Origin: an uncultured Bacteroidales bacterium
GTDB lineage: Bacteria; Bacteroidota; Bacteroidia; Bacteroidales; Bacteroidaceae
DNA length: 34,053 bases
Assembly (NCBI GenBank): GCA_947303715.1
Contig: CAMYYY010000033.1
Span: 1-34,053, forward strand
Direction of reading: 5' to 3'
Positions 1-8,292 of the stretch are shown here, piece by piece. The position numbers were made by a program, and so were the translations under genes. Under the pieces are notes generated by a model. It had not been told where the DNA came from and made no database searches. It saw nothing but the letters and a program-made list of their open reading frames with translations. Position 1 is the first letter of the stretch, and every line of letters begins with the position of its first letter.

Positions 1-6
1 TTGAAG

Positions 7-162
7 AACGTTTGATGTCGTTTATAAACAGGGGGCGCGTTTATATAAACAGGGGTGCTGTTTATAAACAGAGTAGGCAAATAAAAAATTAGAATAGGCG
101 AATAATTTGCCAGAGTAGGTAAATAAATCGCCAGAGCAGGCAAAAAACTGGACGGGGTAATA
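7..162 (+). repeat. Degenerate 21-bp tandem array A
   Basis: About seven units of 19-21 bp run through this stretch. The first three pair a palindrome (GTTTATAAAC or GTTTATATAAAC) with a G-rich block such as CAGGGGGCG. Later units keep a GAGTAGGC-like block, with blocks near 71, 92, 113, 134 and 155, which is a 21-bp step. The array ends about 50 bp before the -33 element of the first gene and may extend left of the window. A related copy lies in opposite orientation at 21499-21575. The periodicity is seen directly; the function is unknown. Confidence 0.75.
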
Positions 163-213
163 ATCGACGAAAAGAAGGTGTGTTTTTGCGGAATGAGTTT
201 TTTTCATTATTAT

Positions 214-244
214 TTGCTTTTTCTCTTGCTTACTTGTATCTTTG
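214..244 (+). promoter_or_regulatory. Bacteroidetes-type promoter of the sugar-oxidation genes
   Basis: TTG at 214-216, a 20-bp spacer and TATCTTTG at 237-244 match the Bacteroidetes sigma-A consensus. Transcription would start near 250, so translation must begin at the ATG at 275 and not at the in-frame TTG at 242. Confidence 0.65.
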
Positions 245-274
245 TCCTCAAAATACAGATTATTTCGAGTTGCC

Positions 275-1228
275 ATGATTTATAATGAAATTGGAAAGAC
301 GGGCATGAGGGTGTCGAACCTCAGCTTCGGAGCATCGTCGCTGGGCGGCGTGTTCCATAGTGTGCGCGAGGACGAGGGCATCCGTGCCGTGCACGTTGCC
401 GTCGAAAGCGGCATTAACTTCATAGACGTGTCGCCCTACTATGGGCATCTGAAGGCGGAAACCGTGCTGGGCAAGGCGCTCCGCGAGATTCCGCGCGACA
501 AGTATTTCCTTTCCACGAAGGTGGGGCGCTATGGGCATGACGGCGTGAACACGTGGGACTACAGCGCCCGCCGCGTTACGGAGAGCGTCTATGAGAGCAT
601 GGAGCGACTGGGTGTTGACTACATCGACCTTATCAACGTCCACGACATAGAGTTCCAGGCGGGTATGGAGGGAGGCCTCCAGAAGGTTGTCGATGAGACG
701 CTTCCTGCACTTGTCGAACTGCGCCGCAAGGGTGTGGTGGGGCACGTAGGCATCACCGACCTCCAGCCCGAAAACCTCCGCTGGGTGGTGGAGCAATGCG
801 ATGAGGGTATGGTGGAAAGCATCCTCAACTTCTGCCACTTCAGCCTGAACGACACGCTGTTGACGGAATACCTCGACTTCTTCGAGGCACATGGCGTGGG
901 CGTCATCAATGCTTCGCCGTTGTCGATGGGGCTGCTCTCCACACGCGGTACACCTGACTGGCATCCGGCTCCCGCAGCGCTGAAGGAGGCCTGCGCCCGT
1001 GCTGCTGCCTATTGTCAGGAGCAGGGCTACCCGATTGAGAAGCTGGCGGTGCAGTTCTCTACCGGCACAATGAATCCCCGCATCGCTACCACGCTCTTCA
1101 GTAGCGCCAATCCTGCCAATGTGGAGCGTAACATCCGCTATGCCGAGGAGCCCATCGACGAGCAGCTCGTCCATGACGTGCAGCAAATCATCGGCAGCCA
1201 AATGGGCGTCCGCTGGCTTAATTCATAA
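275..1228 (+). CDS. Aldo/keto reductase, L-galactose/L-fucose dehydrogenase-like
   Basis: This 317-residue protein is a cytoplasmic NAD(P)-dependent aldo/keto reductase with a TIM-barrel fold. The catalytic tetrad is visible: Asp and Tyr in FIDVSPYYG, Lys in LSTKVGRYG and His in DLINVHDIEF. The N-terminal IGKTGMRVSNLSFGASSLGG and the general layout resemble plant L-galactose dehydrogenase and bacterial L-fucose dehydrogenases, which oxidise the sugar C1 to a lactone. The next genes encode an amidohydrolase that could open such a lactone and a zinc dehydrogenase that could oxidise the resulting acid, so a sugar-oxidation role fits. The ATG at 275 is chosen because the promoter -7 element overlaps the alternative TTG at 242. 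The family call is firm; the substrate (L-galactose, L-fucose or another sugar) is inferred from context. Confidence 0.85.
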   Translation: MIYNEIGKTGMRVSNLSFGASSLGGVFHSVREDEGIRAVHVAVESGINFIDVSPYYGHLKAETVLGKALREIPRDKYFLSTKVGRYGHDGVNTWDYSARRVTESVYESMERLGVDYIDLINVHDIEFQAGMEGGLQKVVDETLPALVELRRKGVVGHVGITDLQPENLRWVVEQCDEGMVESILNFCHFSLNDTLLTEYLDFFEAHGVGVINASPLSMGLLSTRGTPDWHPAPAALKEACARAAAYCQEQGYPIEKLAVQFSTGTMNPRIATTLFSSANPANVERNIRYAEEPIDEQLVHDVQQIIGSQMGVRWLNS

Positions 1229-1371
1229 TGATTTACGATTTGACAATTTACTATTTACAATTGATTGACAATTGAAATATTTAGTTATTTGGGAAACAAA
1301 GGATAAATGGATAAATAATCAAATCGGAAAATAAATCGTAAATCGTAAATAGAAAAATAGTAAATAGCATA
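1229..1371 (+). repeat. A/T-rich intergenic spacer with mirrored repeats
   Basis: This 143-bp gap is much richer in A/T than its neighbours. Its left part contains ATTTACGATTT and ACTATTTAC, and its right part contains their complements AAATCGTAAAT and GTAAATAG, so the two ends can pair. The right end also has AAATCGTAAATCGTAAATAG in tandem. No gene or clear promoter was seen. It resembles the low-complexity filler found between other genes in this window. Confidence 0.6.
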
Positions 1372-2298
1372 ATGATAATTGATTCTCATAGCCACTTATG
1401 GCTGCGTCAGGATACGGCGTGGAACGGGCTTCCCATCCGGACGCTATCGAACGGGCGCTCACTGTTCCTCGGCGAGGAGGTGCAGATGCTCCCGCCCTTT
1501 ATGATTGACGGCCAAAACACCGCCGAAGTGTTCCTTTCCAACATGGATTACGCCCAGGTGGCAGCTGCCGTAGTCGTGCAGGAGTTCATCGACGGCTTGC
1601 AGAACGACTATCTCTCCACCGTTGCCCACACGTGGCCTGAGCGCTTCTTCGTCTATGGTATGCCTGACTGGCTGCATGATGGTTTCTATGCCGAGGCTGT
1701 CCGTCTTCTTGACGATGGCTTCCGCGGCCTTGCCATTCCGGGTCACCGCCTGCTGGGACGCTCGCTCTGCAGCTCGGAGATGATGCAGGTGTTCCGCCAC
1801 ATGGAGCAACGGGGCGCCTACCTCTCCATCACCCTTGCCGACGGCATGACGCAGGTTGACGAGCTACGCGAAGTCATCAGCATGTGCCCTCGTCTGCGCG
1901 TCGCCATCGGGCACCTCGGCATGGCAGCCCCACCTGTCACCCCGCCGTGGGAGAACCCAGACTGGAGAGAGCAAATCCGACTTGCCCAGAACGCAAACGT
2001 CATGGTGGAGTCGGGAGGCATCACATGGCTCTACAACAGCGAGTTCTATCCTTTCCCCAGCGCCGTGCGCGCCATCCGTGAGGCGGCAGACCTTGTTGGC
2101 TGGGAGAAACTGATGTGGGGTAGCGACTACCCCCGCACCATCACCGCCATTACCTACCGCATGAGCTACGATTTCATCAGCCGTTCCACTGAGTTTACCG
2201 ACGAGGCGAAGCGGCTCTTCCTGGGCGATAACGCCTGCCGTTTCTACGGCTTCCAGAACCTACCCGATTTACCTTATATAAAAAATATGTCAGAATGA
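1372..2298 (+). CDS. Amidohydrolase-superfamily protein, probable sugar lactonase
   Basis: This 308-residue protein belongs to the metal-dependent amidohydrolases (COG2159/COG3618-like). It opens with MIIDSHSHLWL, giving the H6-x-H8 metal pair, and later shows GHLGMAAPP and LMWGSDYPR, which carry the usual distal His and catalytic Asp. There is no signal peptide, so it should act in the cytoplasm. Members of this superfamily include lactonases, among them COG3618 enzymes acting on L-fucono-1,5-lactone, as well as decarboxylases. Lying between a sugar dehydrogenase and an alcohol dehydrogenase, the simplest role is hydrolysis of an aldonolactone. The superfamily is well supported; the lactonase assignment is inferred. 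Confidence 0.8.
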   Translation: MIIDSHSHLWLRQDTAWNGLPIRTLSNGRSLFLGEEVQMLPPFMIDGQNTAEVFLSNMDYAQVAAAVVVQEFIDGLQNDYLSTVAHTWPERFFVYGMPDWLHDGFYAEAVRLLDDGFRGLAIPGHRLLGRSLCSSEMMQVFRHMEQRGAYLSITLADGMTQVDELREVISMCPRLRVAIGHLGMAAPPVTPPWENPDWREQIRLAQNANVMVESGGITWLYNSEFYPFPSAVRAIREAADLVGWEKLMWGSDYPRTITAITYRMSYDFISRSTEFTDEAKRLFLGDNACRFYGFQNLPDLPYIKNMSE

Positions 2299-2353
2299 TA
2301 GGAGTTGAAAGTCAATAGATTTTTGACCATTGACTCCCAAAAACAGAAAAATA

Positions 2354-3394
2354 ATGAAAGCAATACAGATTCTTTCTGAACGCCAGATGGCAGTTGTGGA
2401 GATTCCCGAGCCTGAGCTCAAGGCTGGCGAAGTGCTTCTCCGCTTGCAGTATGTGGGCTTCTGCGGCTCCGACCTCAACACGTTCCTGGGGCGCAATCCC
2501 ATGGTTCGCATGCCCGTTATCCCCGGCCACGAGATTGGCGCGGTGATTGAGCGGGTGGGGGAGGATGTGCCCGACACGCTGCGCCCCGGCATGGTCGTCA
2601 CCGTCAACCCCTACACCAACTGCGGGCAGTGTGCCTCGTGCCGGGGTGGACGCGTTAATGCCTGTGAGCATAACGAGACGCTCGGCGTGCAGCGCAACGG
2701 TGCCATGCGCGAGCGCATCGTGCTCCCTTGGCAGAAGATTATCCCTGCCGAAGGGCTTAATGCCCGTACCTGTGCCCTCATCGAGCCGATGAGCGTGGGC
2801 TTCCACGCCGTCAGTCGTGCAGCTGTTACCGACAGCGACGTGGTGATGGTTATCGGCTGCGGCATGGTGGGCATGGGAGCCATTGTGCGTGCCGCTCTGC
2901 GTGGCGCTACCGTCATCGCTGCCGACATTGACGACGAGAAGCTCTCTCTCGCCCGGAGGCTGGGCGCTGCCCATGTGGTCAACACGCTCTCCGACGATGT
3001 CCATGCCCGGCTCATCGAGTTCACCTCCGGATTCGGCCCCGACGTAATCATCGAGGCTGTGGGCAGCCCCGTCACCTACCGCATGGCTGTCGACGAAGTG
3101 GCCTTCACGGGGCGTGTCGTCTGCATCGGCTACGCCAAGAGCGAGGTCACCTTCCAGACGAAGTTGTTTGTACAGAAGGAACTCGACATTCTCGGTTCGC
3201 GCAACGCCCTGCCTGCCGACTTCCGCGCTGTCATCCGCTATTTGAGGGGGCAACAAGTCAACGAGTCAACAAGTCAACAAGCTACGATTGATGCCCTCGT
3301 CAGTCGCGTTGTCGCTCCTGAAGAAGCCTCCGATGCCATGGCCCAATGGGCCGAAGCCCCCGGCAAGGTCTTCCGCATCCTTGTGAAAATGTGA
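2354..3394 (+). CDS. Zinc-dependent alcohol dehydrogenase, L-galactonate 5-dehydrogenase-like
   Basis: This 346-residue medium-chain dehydrogenase is related to the threonine/sorbitol dehydrogenases. The catalytic zinc ligands are C37 in GFCGSDLN and H59-E60 in PGHEIG. The structural zinc site is C90, C93, C96 and C104. The nucleotide-binding segment is VMVIGCGMVGMGA. Relatives include LgoD-type L-galactonate 5-dehydrogenases. With the two upstream genes it could oxidise the aldonate made from L-galactose or L-fucose; that substrate is inferred. Translation is placed at the ATG at 2354 because the upstream TTG at 2330 adds only non-conserved residues. Residues 300-310 are encoded by a four-copy 8-bp repeat where family members normally have a short loop. 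Confidence 0.85.
   Translation: MKAIQILSERQMAVVEIPEPELKAGEVLLRLQYVGFCGSDLNTFLGRNPMVRMPVIPGHEIGAVIERVGEDVPDTLRPGMVVTVNPYTNCGQCASCRGGRVNACEHNETLGVQRNGAMRERIVLPWQKIIPAEGLNARTCALIEPMSVGFHAVSRAAVTDSDVVMVIGCGMVGMGAIVRAALRGATVIAADIDDEKLSLARRLGAAHVVNTLSDDVHARLIEFTSGFGPDVIIEAVGSPVTYRMAVDEVAFTGRVVCIGYAKSEVTFQTKLFVQKELDILGSRNALPADFRAVIRYLRGQQVNESTSQQATIDALVSRVVAPEEASDAMAQWAEAPGKVFRILVKM
3251..3282 (+). repeat. In-frame 8-bp tandem repeat in the dehydrogenase gene
   Basis: Four units of CAACAAGT (the second CAACGAGT, the last CAACAAGC) lie inside the coding region and encode a Gln/Ser/Thr/Asn-rich insertion at residues 300-310. Sixteen bases of it recur exactly, inverted, in the intergenic gap at 20595-20610. 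Confidence 0.8.
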
Positions 3395-3425
3395 TAAGTC
3401 ATAAAAATCAATATTCAATCTTATT

Positions 3426-5045
3426 ATGAAAAAACATCTCTTTCTTTTAGCAGCCGTCAGCGTGTGGACGCTGGTCATGGTCGCTCAGCCCTATCAGGTG
3501 CCTGTGTCAGAAGCACATGAGCCGATGAAGACGGGCAAGTTCCAACCTACGTGGGAGTCGCTCTCCGACCATGTGACGCCCGAGTGGTTCCGCGATGCCA
3601 AGTTCGGCATTTGGGCCCACTGGGGGCCGCAATGCGTCGAGGGTACGGGCGACTGGATGGCCCGCTCGATGTATATGGAAGGGTCGCGCGAGTACAACTA
3701 CCATGTTGCCCACTACGGCCACCCCTCAGAGGTAGGTTTCAAGGACATCCTGCCCCTCTTCAAGGCGGAGAACTGGGATCCTGACAAGCTGGTTGAACGT
3801 TACAAGCGCGCCGGAGCCAAATACTTTTTCGTGCTCGGCAACCACCACGACAACTTCGACCTCTGGGACTCCAAGTACCAGCCGTGGAACTCTGTCCGCA
3901 TGGGTCCCAAGCGCGACATCCTCGAGGGCTGGGCCCGTGCCGCCAAGAAGTATGGTCTTCCCCTCGGCATCTCGTTCCATGCTGATCATGCCTGGACTTG
4001 GTATGAGCCCTCGCAGCGCTACGACCTCAAGGGTCCGAAGGCTGGCATCTACTACGACGGCAACCTCACCGCTGCCGACGGCAAGGGCAAGTGGTGGGAC
4101 GGTCTTGACCCGCAGATGCTCTATCAGCAGCGCCACCCCATGAGCAAGGGATCGTGGGACAACGGCGCTATCCACGGCCAGTGGGGGTGGGGCAACGGCG
4201 CCTGTCCGCCTTCGGCAGACTTCGTCACCAATTTCTACGACCGCACCCTCGATGCCATCAATCGCTATCAGCCCGACATCATCTATTTCGACGTCACCAA
4301 GCTACCCTTCTATCCCATCAGCGACTGCGGACTGAAGATTGCCGCCCACTTCTACAACTCCAACCCCCAGGGCGTCATGACCTGCAAGATTCTTGACGAG
4401 GCCGAGCGCCGTGCAATCACCTGGGACGTCGAGCGCGGTGCGCCCAACTTCATCGTCCCTGAGCCCTGGCAGACGTGCAACTGTATCGGCGGCTGGCACT
4501 ACAGCACCTCCATCTACGAGCGAAACCAGTACAAGAGTGCCGCTACCGTCGTCCGCCAGCTTGTCGACATCGTCTCGAAGAACGGCAACCTGCTCCTCAG
4601 CGTGCCCCTCCGCGCCGACGGCACCTATGATGAGAAGGAGGCCGCCATCCTCGATGACCTCGAAGCCTGGATGACCGTCAACGGCGAGAGCATCTTCGGC
4701 ACCCGCCCGTGGGATATCTTCGGCGAAGGCCCTGTGGCCGAGAAGAACATCGCCATCAACGCCCAAGGCTTCAACGATGGCGAGTACAGTCACATGACCG
4801 CTGCCGACATCCGCTTCAACCAGACGAAGCGTTACCTCTACGTTACCGCTATGGGCTGGCCCGAGGACGGCCGCCTCGTCATTAAGTCGCTGGCCAAGGG
4901 TAATCCCTACTTCCGCCGCGCTATTACCAGCGTCCGTCTGCTGGGCTATGGCAATGTCCGCGCCCGTCAGACCGCCGAAGGCCTCGTTGTTCAGCTCCCC
5001 GCACCCTGCAACGCCATCGCTCCCGTCCTCCGTATCAGCAAATAG
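3426..5045 (+). CDS. Secreted GH29 alpha-L-fucosidase (or alpha-L-galactosidase)
   Basis: This 539-residue glycoside hydrolase of family 29 has an N-terminal signal peptide (MKKHLFLLAAVSVWTLVMVA, likely cleaved after AQ), so it is exported to the periplasm or beyond. Family landmarks are WFRDAKFGIWAHWGP near residues 55-70, the paired histidines of VLGNHHDNFDLWDS, and the probable nucleophile D289 in IIYFDVTK. The C-terminal 120 residues look like the usual beta-sandwich. GH29 enzymes release terminal alpha-L-fucose, and some also cleave alpha-L-galactose. It is the last gene of the plus-strand run, 31 bp after the dehydrogenase, and would supply the sugar that the first three enzymes oxidise. 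Confidence 0.88.
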   Translation: MKKHLFLLAAVSVWTLVMVAQPYQVPVSEAHEPMKTGKFQPTWESLSDHVTPEWFRDAKFGIWAHWGPQCVEGTGDWMARSMYMEGSREYNYHVAHYGHPSEVGFKDILPLFKAENWDPDKLVERYKRAGAKYFFVLGNHHDNFDLWDSKYQPWNSVRMGPKRDILEGWARAAKKYGLPLGISFHADHAWTWYEPSQRYDLKGPKAGIYYDGNLTAADGKGKWWDGLDPQMLYQQRHPMSKGSWDNGAIHGQWGWGNGACPPSADFVTNFYDRTLDAINRYQPDIIYFDVTKLPFYPISDCGLKIAAHFYNSNPQGVMTCKILDEAERRAITWDVERGAPNFIVPEPWQTCNCIGGWHYSTSIYERNQYKSAATVVRQLVDIVSKNGNLLLSVPLRADGTYDEKEAAILDDLEAWMTVNGESIFGTRPWDIFGEGPVAEKNIAINAQGFNDGEYSHMTAADIRFNQTKRYLYVTAMGWPEDGRLVIKSLAKGNPYFRRAITSVRLLGYGNVRARQTAEGLVVQLPAPCNAIAPVLRISK

Positions 5046-5107
5046 CGGGTGTTGCTACGCTGCTACGCGTTGAAAAATATCCTTTTACAGACATATTGTA
5101 CCTATAC

Positions 5108-5138
5108 AATCTGACCCGACAAAACGTCGGGTCAGATT
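5108..5138. terminator. Perfect 13-bp hairpin between convergent genes
   Basis: AATCTGACCCGAC and GTCGGGTCAGATT form a perfect 13-bp stem around a 5-base loop, 62 bp after the fucosidase stop. The 3' tail is only weakly T-rich. It lies between convergent genes, so it could stop transcription from both sides. A weaker 9-bp pairing (TTGACTCTC at 5150, GAGAGTCAA at 5186) follows. Confidence 0.7.
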
Positions 5139-5209
5139 ATGTTTGATGGTTGACTCTCCGTCCTTCAGTGACGCTAATCCAGACAGAGAGTCAATATGTT
5201 AAAGCGTAG

Positions 5210-6271
5210 CTAATCTAGCGGGAGGAGAAAGTCGGCAAAGACGGGCAGGTGGTCGCTGTAGCCGGAGTGGTAGCGCAAGCCGATGTACGTGCGGTAGGGA
5301 CGCAGGCCGCCATAGATGGGCTCACGCTCCAGGAGGAACGTAGCATTGTAGATGGTGAGCGTAGGGTTACTGCCGTTGCCCGACGCAGGGAGGTAGGCTG
5401 CGAGAGCAGGGCTAACGAGCATTTGGTCGAGCTGCTCCCAGCGCCCTTTGTAGCGGTAGGTGCCGTTGCAGTCGGAGCGCCGCTTGGGGGGATACATGGG
5501 CTGTGCCGTGCTGGCAAGGTTGACGAGGTGGGCGCCGTCCTCCAGCCGAGCAACGGAAGGGCCCGTAGGAGGCTCGTTGAGGTCACCCATGACGAGGACG
5601 AGGGCTCTAGTACGCACCGCCAACAGCGAGTCGCACACCGCCAGCATCACCGAGGCTGCCATGCTACGCAGAGGCTCTGAGGCGCGCGTGCCATGCAAGC
5701 GGCTGGGCCAGTGGCAGACGAGAACGTCGAGCGTATCGCCCGTGAGGAGCACGCCGCTGACATGGAGCATGGGGCGGGCATAGGCATCGCGGCGGACGGC
5801 GTGCACAGGGACGGCATGCTCTGTGGCATGGAGAAGATGGAAGAAGGCAGGGCGGTAGAGCAAGGCAACGTCGATGCCGCGTGGGTCATCGCCATGCGAC
5901 ATCACATAGTTGTAGGCTGCCGCTCGAAGGGGCGATCGCCGCGTCAAGTCAGTGAGGCAACTGTCATTCTCCACCTCGCAGAGGCCGACGAGCGCAGGTA
6001 CGTCGTCGTTGCCCATCGAGGCAATGACTTCGGCCACGCGGCGCAGTTTCGTATGGTAGCGAGCGGGAGTCCAGCGCCGGCGTCCGTCAGGAAGGAACTC
6101 AAAGTCATCCGTCAGGCTGTCGTGCTGACAATCAAAGAGATTCTCCGCATTGAAGAAGCCTATGCGCAACGGAACGGAGGATGTCTGAGCCGATGCCGTC
6201 AGTGAAAGCCACAGACAGCCCACCAGCATGGCCATGGCGGCATAGGCGAGGGCGCGGGCAGAGGAAGTCAT
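5210..6271 (-). CDS. Secreted endonuclease/exonuclease/phosphatase-fold protein
   Basis: This 353-residue protein has an N-terminal signal peptide or hydrophobic anchor ending near SLTASAQ, followed by a complete EEP domain. Visible landmarks are LRIGFFNAENLFD (Asn and a metal-binding Glu), LVGLCEVEN, LVMGDLNEPP and the final GYSDHLPVFADF with the Ser-Asp-His of the active site. The superfamily covers DNases, phosphatases and phosphodiesterases, so the substrate cannot be told. Its ATG overlaps the stop of the upstream GH29 gene by four bases (ATGA at 6268-6271), which indicates translational coupling. A secreted nuclease or phosphodiesterase that scavenges nucleotides or phosphate is plausible but unproven. 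Confidence 0.85.
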   Translation of the reverse strand: MTSSARALAYAAMAMLVGCLWLSLTASAQTSSVPLRIGFFNAENLFDCQHDSLTDDFEFLPDGRRRWTPARYHTKLRRVAEVIASMGNDDVPALVGLCEVENDSCLTDLTRRSPLRAAAYNYVMSHGDDPRGIDVALLYRPAFFHLLHATEHAVPVHAVRRDAYARPMLHVSGVLLTGDTLDVLVCHWPSRLHGTRASEPLRSMAASVMLAVCDSLLAVRTRALVLVMGDLNEPPTGPSVARLEDGAHLVNLASTAQPMYPPKRRSDCNGTYRYKGRWEQLDQMLVSPALAAYLPASGNGSNPTLTIYNATFLLEREPIYGGLRPYRTYIGLRYHSGYSDHLPVFADFLLPLD

Positions 6272-7752
6272 TCGGCATCTTCAGGAGGGAGGAAGAGCTG
6301 CACTTCGCTGAGCAAGGGGCAGGTTTCGGCACTGCCTACTGTGAGGCGGATGGCGCTGGCCTCGGTGCCTTCGGGCAGGCGCAGGATGCGCTGCGGGCCG
6401 ATGGTGGTGCCATCGGTGACGGACTTCCACTCACCCGATGGGGCAAGAGCCTCGACACGGAAGTGGTCGATGCGCTGGCCGAGACGGATGGGCTCACGCA
6501 GACGGAGGCAGTAGAGGGGCGTGGGGCGGCGCAACGTCATCGTCAGCGTGGCCTCACGGACATCGTCGTTCGTGCCCCAGAAGGTCTGGTTGTCAGCATC
6601 AACCACAAAGCGGGCGGGGAAGCCGCGACGTACGTTGGATGCCCGAAGCGACTTGATGGCATTCGTCTTCAGCGGACGACTAAACTCGCGCTGCAGCGCC
6701 TTTCCGAAGGCCACGAGACGGGCTGAGTCGATGGGGTGGATAAGGCCGTCCTTGGTGGGAGGGACGTTGAGGATGAGGTTCGAGCCGCGGCCTACGGAAG
6801 TGTAGTAGATATCCATGAGTTGGGCGACACTCTTCACTCGGTCGTCCTCGCGCTGGTGGTAGAACCATCCCGGGCGGATGGATACATCGACCTCGGCGGG
6901 TACCCAATGGGTGCCTCCGACATTGCCATGCTGCAGTCCTCGCCCGTCGGCACGGCCGGGGGCATAGTTGTTGCGATTGAGGGTGGCCCAATTGGGGTCG
7001 CCGACGGAGCCGCTTTCGTTGCCGCACCAGCGGGTGTCGGGGCCGCCGTCGCTGAAGATGCAGGCCATGGGCTGGAGCTCGCGGATGAGGGTGTCGGTGG
7101 TAGCCCAGTCGTAGTAGGTACGGTTGTCGATGACGCGCCGTTCGCACAAGCCGCCGTAGTAGCCGTCGCCGCCGTTGGCGCCATCCTGCCAAACCTCGAA
7201 AATGGGGCCGTACTGGGTGAGCAGCTCGCGCAACTGCCCTCGGAAATAGTCGATGTAGGCGGAGGTGCCGTAGCGCAGGTCGTGGCGATCCCAGGGCGAA
7301 AGGTAGACGCCGAACTTCAGCCCGGCACGTGCAGCCTCTTTCGAGAGTGTCCCCACGACGTCGCCCTTCCCCTCCATCCATGTGCTGTGGGCCACGCTAT
7401 AGTCCGTCAGCTGGCTGGGCCACAGGCAGAAGCCGTCGTGATGCTTGGCGGTGAGCACAACACCTTTCATACCGGCAGCCTTCAGCACCTCCACCCATTG
7501 GCGGGGATTGAAGCGGGTGGGCTGGAACTCGTCGGGCGCTGCATCGCCATAGCCCCATTCCACATCGCGGTAGGTGGTTGTGGTAAAATGGATGAAGGCA
7601 TACATCTGCATGTCGTGCCACGCCAACTGACGCGCTGTGGGCACAGCGCCGTAGGGGGCAGGGGCGTCAACCTTCTTCGTGCAGCCGATGACGCTGACTG
7701 CTATGACCATAAGGAGACAGAGGAAGAGAAGGTGCGGAGTGATGTTTTTCAT
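6268..7752 (-). CDS. GH29 alpha-L-fucosidase, lipoprotein
   Basis: This 494-residue protein begins with a lipoprotein signal (MKNITPHLLFLCLLMV, lipobox VIGC with Cys near residue 24), so it is probably membrane-anchored. Catalytic-domain landmarks are WHDMQMYAFIHF, VLTAKHHDGFCLWPSQ and EVWQDGANGG, where D190 is the likely nucleophile. This form, with a Trp-Gln-Asp-Gly nucleophile segment, resembles the more linkage-specific GH29-B branch. The last 120 or so residues look like a discoidin-type carbohydrate-binding beta-sandwich. It is only distantly similar to the GH29 enzyme at 3426-5045, so the two probably act on different linkages. It is coupled to the EEP gene and lies 51 bp downstream of nrdG, with no clear promoter in that gap. 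Confidence 0.88.
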   Translation of the reverse strand: MKNITPHLLFLCLLMVIAVSVIGCTKKVDAPAPYGAVPTARQLAWHDMQMYAFIHFTTTTYRDVEWGYGDAAPDEFQPTRFNPRQWVEVLKAAGMKGVVLTAKHHDGFCLWPSQLTDYSVAHSTWMEGKGDVVGTLSKEAARAGLKFGVYLSPWDRHDLRYGTSAYIDYFRGQLRELLTQYGPIFEVWQDGANGGDGYYGGLCERRVIDNRTYYDWATTDTLIRELQPMACIFSDGGPDTRWCGNESGSVGDPNWATLNRNNYAPGRADGRGLQHGNVGGTHWVPAEVDVSIRPGWFYHQREDDRVKSVAQLMDIYYTSVGRGSNLILNVPPTKDGLIHPIDSARLVAFGKALQREFSRPLKTNAIKSLRASNVRRGFPARFVVDADNQTFWGTNDDVREATLTMTLRRPTPLYCLRLREPIRLGQRIDHFRVEALAPSGEWKSVTDGTTIGPQRILRLPEGTEASAIRLTVGSAETCPLLSEVQLFLPPEDAE

Positions 7753-7803
7753 TGTCTTTTTTGTGGTTTATAACAATATTGAAGAGATAGCGTTCTCATG
7801 CCT

Positions 7804-8292
7804 TCACCCCTTGCTTTCAGGGGCTTTGTTTCTCCAGAAACGGGGCGTGAGGTCGTCGAGGGTGGCATCGGGGCAGATGCGGTAGAGGCGCTGGTTAGTG
7901 ATGGGGCTGGTGAGGGGACCAAGTTTGGAGATGTAGGGGCCCAGTTTTACGTAGTCCCAAACGGTGATGTCCATGTTCGCAGGCAATTGCTGACGGCCTG
8001 AGTACCAGGCGAGACGCAGGGTGGGGAAGGAGGTGCGGAGCGAACGGGCGAGCTGCTCCAGGGAGCGTGTGTCGCCGTCACCGCCCATCAGGCAGAGGCA
8101 GGTGATACCACTGCGATAGCAGCGGATAATGGAGGCGAGGTGCTCCAAGGTAAGCTCCTCGCCAATGTCCTGAAGCAGATGGGGACTATGGCAGCCTTCG
8201 CAGTGGTTCGGACAAAGGGAAAGGCTGACAGCCAGTACCACTTCGTCCGGAACCTCGTCGAAGACAATGTCGTAGTCAACGTACTTTAGCAT
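7804..8292 (-). CDS. nrdG: Anaerobic ribonucleoside-triphosphate reductase activating protein
   Basis: This 162-residue radical-SAM activase generates the glycyl radical on NrdD. The [4Fe-4S]/SAM motif is C27-x3-C31-x2-C34 (LCPNHCEGC), and CLMGGDGD fits the following SAM-binding glycine segment. Length is normal for NrdG. The gene overlaps the end of nrdD by seven bases (8286-8292), so the two are coupled and co-transcribed, as is usual for this pair. Confidence 0.93.
   Translation of the reverse strand: MLKYVDYDIVFDEVPDEVVLAVSLSLCPNHCEGCHSPHLLQDIGEELTLEHLASIIRCYRSGITCLCLMGGDGDTRSLEQLARSLRTSFPTLRLAWYSGRQQLPANMDITVWDYVKLGPYISKLGPLTSPITNQRLYRICPDATLDDLTPRFWRNKAPESKG

Noticed and set aside
22..276. 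Minus-strand open frame with a repeated Leu-Phe-Ala-Tyr-Ser pattern
   Set aside because: The repeat in the product only reflects the 21-bp DNA array A (seven codons per unit). There is no start signal or family match.
260..1201. Minus-strand open frame of 313 codons
   Set aside because: It is opposite the aldo/keto reductase, whose catalytic tetrad is intact.
6736..7773. Plus-strand open frame of 345 codons
   Set aside because: It is opposite the lipoprotein GH29 gene and gives a Val/Ala/Gly-rich product without motifs.
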